Assembly (NCBI GenBank): GCA_021811025.1
Contig: JAJZPX010000066.1
Location: forward strand, 1-9,310
DNA: 9,310 nt
Direction of reading: 5' to 3'
Source: Actinomycetes bacterium
GTDB lineage: Bacteria; Actinomycetota; Coriobacteriia; Anaerosomatales; JAJZPX01
The notes beneath the pieces are model-generated. The model searched no databases, was not told the DNA's origin, and saw only the letters and a list, made by a program, of their open reading frames with translations. A program made the position numbers and the translations under genes. Shown here one piece after another: positions 6,482 to 9,310 of the stretch; the first letter of the stretch is position 1, and each line of letters begins with the position of its first letter.

Positions 6482-7176
6482 CCGAACGCCGGGATTCCCT
6501 CGCGCACGGCCCGCTCGTACAGCCCCGCGTGCGGCATGCCCGCCTCGCGCGCCAGGCGGACCGTCTCCGAAGCGTCGTACGCGACCCGCACGATCTCGAC
6601 GTCGACCCCTTCGCCCGAGGTGGTGAGCATCCCGTAGCTGGCGCGGGGATCGCCGTCGAACGGCGTGCCGACGCTGCCGACGTTGAAGACCACGACGCCG
6701 CCCGCCTCCCGCACGACGGGAAGGTGCGTGTGCCCGCACGCCACGACGTCCTCGGTCACGCCCGCGAGCGGCTCCTCCAGCGGGGTGTCGGGGAACAGGT
6801 TCTCGTCCGGACGGCGTGGCGAGCCGTGCACGCAGAGCACCGACGTCCCGTCGAGCCGCGTCACCGCACGGGTCGGAAGCTGCGAGATGAAGACGCGCTG
6901 GGGGCGGGTCAGGCGTCGAAGGCCGAAAGCCACGTACCCCGCCACCTCTCGCTCCGGCGCGTCCGGCAGGTACCACTCGTCCGTGTTGCCGCGGATCCAC
7001 ACGACGGGCTCGAGCGTCGCGAGCTGCTCGATGCAGCCACCCGGGTCGGGACCGCGGAACACGATGTCGCCGAGGTACGCGACGGCGTCCGCACGGCGCG
7101 CGCGCACGTCCTCGATGACCGCGCGGAGCGCGGGGGAGTTCGCGTGGACGTCCGAGAGCACGGCGAGGCGGGTCAT
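6478..7176 (-). CDS. Calcineurin-like metallophosphoesterase, YfcE/MJ0936 type
   Basis: This small cytoplasmic phosphodiesterase has 232 residues. The dinuclear-metal motifs are complete and in order: SDVHAN (Asp9, His11), LGDIV (Asp37), GNTDE at 63-67 (Asn64), VHGSP (His117) and GHTH at 148-151 (His149, His151). Characterised relatives such as E. coli YfcE hydrolyse artificial phosphodiesters in vitro, and their physiological substrates are mostly unknown, so no specific substrate is assigned. There is no signal peptide or membrane segment. The ATG is supported by AGGAGG 6 nt upstream (plus-strand 7183-7188). It starts 22 nt after the stop of the REC-GGDEF gene on the same strand, so the two are probably cotranscribed. 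That makes a nucleotide or c-di-GMP breakdown product one speculative substrate. Its stop codon shares CTAG (6478-6481) with the stop of the convergent PLP gene. Confidence 0.88.
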   Translation of the reverse strand: MTRLAVLSDVHANSPALRAVIEDVRARRADAVAYLGDIVFRGPDPGGCIEQLATLEPVVWIRGNTDEWYLPDAPEREVAGYVAFGLRRLTRPQRVFISQLPTRAVTRLDGTSVLCVHGSPRRPDENLFPDTPLEEPLAGVTEDVVACGHTHLPVVREAGGVVVFNVGSVGTPFDGDPRASYGMLTTSGEGVDVEIVRVAYDASETVRLAREAGMPHAGLYERAVREGIPAFG

Positions 7177-7198
7177 CCGGTACCTCCTGGGTGGAATC

Positions 7199-8176
7199 CT
7201 ACCCCTCGGAGGCCGCGGCCGCTCCCGGGTGCACGGCGGTGTGCCGCCGTTCGGTCACGTGAACGCTCCCGGAGATCCCCTTCGCGCGCCGCTTCAGCTC
7301 CGTCACGTCGTCGACCAGCTCCAGCGACGTCTCGAACGGCCGGTCGTAGCTCGCGACGCTCGCTACCGACACGGACACGAGCGGCACGCGGTACGCGTTC
7401 CCGCGGCGGTCGACGGCGTCGAACCAGCCGCGCTCGCGCGTCTCGTCGTCGTAGTAGGCGCCGATCGCCTCGTCGAACGCCCTCGTGATGCGCTCCGCTA
7501 TCGCGGGCATCCGCTCCGGGTCCGTCAGCGCGACGAAGTCATCGCCCCCGACGTGGCCGACGAAGTCCGCCTCGCCGCCCTCCGCCTCCACCGCTCCGAG
7601 GATGATGCTCCCCGCGAGAAGGATGACGGCGTCGCCGCGCTGGTAGCCGTAGCGGTCGTTGTACGCCTTGAAGTCGTCGAGGTCGATGTACGCGAGGCAG
7701 AACGGACGGCCGGAGGCGAAGCGCTCCGTCAGCTCCTGCTCGATCACCACGTTGCCGGGAAGTCCCGTGAGGGGGTTGCTGCACCGCTCGCGCTGAGAGC
7801 GCTTGATGTGCATCCGAAGCCGGGCGTCGAGGATCCGGGGCTGCGGCGGCTTCGGTATGAAGTCGTCGGCCCCGGCGTCGATCGCCGAGAGCTCCGACTC
7901 GGTGCCCCCCATCGACGTCAGCACGATCACCGGGACGTGGTACGTGCGAGGGTTGAGCTTGATCCGCCGGCACACCGCGAACCCGTCGACGTCGGGCAGA
8001 TTGATGTCGAGGAGGATGGCGTCGGGCGGCTCCCTCTCGAGCGTCAGCAGGGCCTCGACCCCGGACGCAGCGAACAGCGGCTCGTATCCGGCGCTCCTCA
8101 GCTGCTGGCCGATTACCGCGCGGATGGTCTGCGAGTCGTCCACCAGCAGTATCGTGCCCTTCGGGCACGTTTCCAT
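7199..8176 (-). CDS. Response regulator with GGDEF domain (putative diguanylate cyclase)
   Basis: This 325-residue protein has an N-terminal receiver domain (about 8-125) fused to a C-terminal GGDEF domain, the enzyme fold that makes c-di-GMP from two GTP. The receiver is intact: acidic pair Asp13/Asp14, phospho-acceptor Asp57 in LLDINLPD, Thr87 and Lys109 in IPKP. The GGDEF part begins with NPLTGLPGN, has IDLDDFKAYNDRYG carrying the metal and guanine-site residues, and a signature reading HVGGDDF, with Asp in place of the usual fourth-position Glu. The product-inhibition I-site (RxxD) lacks its Arg; the tetrad reads GEAD. Activity is therefore likely but not certain, with no canonical feedback. 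The start at 8176 is chosen because GGGAG lies 7 nt before it and the receiver begins right after it; the frame stays open further upstream, but that sequence is antisense to the kinase. No transmembrane or output DNA-binding domain is seen. Confidence 0.9.
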   Translation of the reverse strand: METCPKGTILLVDDSQTIRAVIGQQLRSAGYEPLFAASGVEALLTLEREPPDAILLDINLPDVDGFAVCRRIKLNPRTYHVPVIVLTSMGGTESELSAIDAGADDFIPKPPQPRILDARLRMHIKRSQRERCSNPLTGLPGNVVIEQELTERFASGRPFCLAYIDLDDFKAYNDRYGYQRGDAVILLAGSIILGAVEAEGGEADFVGHVGGDDFVALTDPERMPAIAERITRAFDEAIGAYYDDETRERGWFDAVDRRGNAYRVPLVSVSVASVASYDRPFETSLELVDDVTELKRRAKGISGSVHVTERRHTAVHPGAAAASEG

Positions 8177-8347
8177 GACGCTGCTCCCTGCTAGGTTACG
8201 TTGTGCTGCATGTATCGGCGCCTGCGCCGTTCGTCCTGAATCTCGCGGGATGAGCGACGAGCGGGAGGACGGAGGGCGCCGGCGAGGCCCGCTCGGCGCG
8301 CCCCTTGCTGTTCCTCGCGCGTCAACCCCACAAGACGGAGACGCTCG
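8177..8347. promoter_or_regulatory. Divergent intergenic region between regulator and kinase
   Basis: These 171 bp separate two divergent start codons, so they should hold promoters for both directions. No convincing -35/-10 pair was found on either strand. The best minus-strand candidate (TTCAGG, 18 nt, GATACA) matches only three of six bases in each box. A symmetric element, CGGCGC-CT-GCGCCG (8216-8229), lies 40-53 bp from the regulator start and could be an operator. A second imperfect inverted repeat, GGGCGC (8274-8279) with GCGCCC (8298-8303), lies closer to the kinase. Both could be chance in GC-rich DNA. Confidence 0.35.
8184..8188 (-). promoter_or_regulatory. Ribosome binding site deciding the REC-GGDEF start
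   Basis: On the minus strand GGGAG is followed by a 7-nt spacer and the ATG at 8176-8174. This fixes the start of the receiver-GGDEF protein and rules out the much longer upstream extension of the same open frame. Confidence 0.65.
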
Positions 8348-9310
8348 ATGGACCACAAGCGAATCCTCGCCGTGCGAAGGCTCCTCTCGCTTCGCGTCCA
8401 GCAGACGGCGTTGTTCGCCGTCGTCGTGCTCGTGGCCGTCGCGGTCCTGTCGGCGTGGATCCTCGGCGCGTTGTCGGCCGGGATCGCGGACTCCGTCCGT
8501 AGCCGGCAGCTGAAGGACGCGGCGGGGATCGCCGACGTGCTCGGCGCTTACTTCCCTTCCACGGCGAGCAATCGCGGCGAGCTGCGTTCGTACGTCCGGC
8601 AGTTCGGCGACGACTTCGGCGACGACATCAGGGTGTACGACCTCGGCGGAACGCCGATCGAGAGCCGGCAGTCGGTGAGCGTGCCGTCGAGCGTCCTGTC
8701 GGCGGCCCGGAAGGCCGCGGCCGAGAGCGCCGCGCCGTACGCGCGGGTCGATCTCGGGGACCGCGGGCTCGCGATCGCGGCGGCGCCCGTGCTCGACCGC
8801 GACGGACGCAAGGTGGCCGTGGTGGTCCTTACGAACCGCGCGACCGAAGCGCGCGGGACGCTTGCCGCAGCGCGCAGCCGGCTCGAGATCGCGGCGCTCG
8901 TCACGCTCGTCGCGTCGGGCCTCATCGGCTTCGCGTTCTCGGACTTCATCGCGCGGCAGGCGCGCCGGCTGGTGTCGGCTGCCGACGACATCGCGGCGGG
9001 CGATTTCTCCCGCCGGCTCCCGCGCGGCCCGTTCCCGGGCGAGATCCGCGAGCTGGCGGAAGCGTTCAACCGGATGGCGGAGCAGCTGGGCGAGGCGTTC
9101 GAGACGCTCAAAGGGCAGGAGCAGGCGCAGCGGCAGTTCGTCGCGAACGCGAGCCACGAGCTTCGCACGCCGATCGCTGCCCTGAAGGGCGCGATCGAGA
9201 TCCTCGAGACGGGCGGCAAGGACAAGCCGTCGGTCCGGGACGAGTTCCTCGCGACGATGCGCATCGAGGCGAACCGCCTTCAGCGCCTCGTCGACAACCT
9301 CTTCACCCTC
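8348..9310 (+). CDS. Membrane sensor histidine kinase (HAMP-HisKA), N-terminal part
   Basis: The frame stays open for 321 codons to the window edge, so the gene is cut at its 3' end. The protein starts with a short basic cytoplasmic tail, then transmembrane segment 1 at about residues 20-42. An extracytoplasmic sensor region of roughly 135 residues follows that I cannot assign to a known domain. Transmembrane segment 2 is at about 180-199, then a HAMP linker at about 200-255 (AADDIAAGDFSRRLP, then ELAEAFNRMAEQL). The HisKA dimerisation domain has NASHELRTPIAALKG, with the phospho-accepting His270. The ATPase domain (N, G1 and G2 boxes) must lie beyond the window. GGAG (8337-8340) 7 nt ahead of the ATG supports the start. 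The architecture is that of EnvZ/PhoR-like orthodox kinases. Its partner may be the divergent REC-GGDEF protein or an unseen regulator downstream. Confidence 0.93.
   Translation, partial: MDHKRILAVRRLLSLRVQQTALFAVVVLVAVAVLSAWILGALSAGIADSVRSRQLKDAAGIADVLGAYFPSTASNRGELRSYVRQFGDDFGDDIRVYDLGGTPIESRQSVSVPSSVLSAARKAAAESAAPYARVDLGDRGLAIAAAPVLDRDGRKVAVVVLTNRATEARGTLAAARSRLEIAALVTLVASGLIGFAFSDFIARQARRLVSAADDIAAGDFSRRLPRGPFPGEIRELAEAFNRMAEQLGEAFETLKGQEQAQRQFVANASHELRTPIAALKGAIEILETGGKDKPSVRDEFLATMRIEANRLQRLVDNLFTL

Noticed and set aside
5111..7000. A 629-codon minus-strand frame over the leader, PLP gene and phosphoesterase
   Set aside because: It overlaps two confident genes in the wrong phase and has no family features.
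6070..8194. Long plus-strand frames over the phosphoesterase and REC-GGDEF genes (6070-7488 and 6665-8194)
   Set aside because: They are antisense to genes with complete catalytic motifs and give compositionally biased translations.
8192..8240. Weak minus-strand promoter boxes (TAACCT near 8193-8198, GATACA near 8211-8216)
   Set aside because: The first would start transcription on top of the ribosome site. The second has only three of six matches in each box. Neither has a credible -35 partner.
8177..9157. Upstream extension of the REC-GGDEF frame to 9157
   Set aside because: The extra 327 codons are antisense to the sensor kinase and Arg-rich without domain signal. A good ribosome site and the start of the receiver fold set the start at 8176.

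Overview
The window is high-GC DNA (about 70% by eye, not computed), densely packed with genes and with strong G/C bias at third codon positions. It most likely comes from an actinomycetote. The main reason is the chaperone operon dnaK-grpE-dnaJ-hspR: HspR-controlled dnaK operons are a hallmark of Actinomycetota, while most other bacteria use HrcA/CIRCE or sigma-32. Having clpB directly behind hspR recalls the Coriobacteriia and related deep-branching actinobacterial lineages. That finer placement is from memory and was not tested.

Region 1 (3-5130, plus strand) is a five-gene heat-shock operon: the 3' end of dnaK, then complete grpE, dnaJ, hspR and clpB, with gaps of only 9-12 nt. DnaK, DnaJ and GrpE form the Hsp70 cycle, ClpB is the Hsp100 disaggregase that works with it, and HspR is the MerR-type repressor that uses DnaK as co-repressor. 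The operon promoter and its HAIR operators must lie upstream of the window. Three of the four junctions fuse the upstream stop codon with the next Shine-Dalgarno sequence.

Region 2 (5131-5392) is the longest stretch without a confident gene. It holds a possible weak hairpin behind clpB, a good sigma-A-type promoter (TTGACT-N17-TAGCCT), and an unusually structured leader of about 175 nt. The leader contains a perfect 8-bp hairpin, a domain closed by a perfect 7-bp stem, a perfect 13-bp hairpin and a possible 8-residue leader peptide. This is the most promising undescribed element in the window.

Region 3 (5393-6481, plus) is a PLP enzyme of the D-cysteine desulfhydrase/ACC deaminase family with non-canonical substrate-site motifs, so its substrate is unknown. 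It converges on region 4, and the two stop codons share the 4 bases CTAG.

Region 4 (6478-8176, minus) is a probable two-gene operon: a REC-GGDEF response regulator followed 22 nt later by a small YfcE-like metallophosphoesterase. Region 5 (8348-9310, plus) is the first 321 codons of a membrane HAMP-HisKA sensor kinase. It is transcribed divergently from the regulator across 171 bp and runs off the window. The kinase, regulator and phosphoesterase could form one signalling locus, but this is inferred from position only.

I saw no tRNA, rRNA, CRISPR array, insertion sequence or attachment site.
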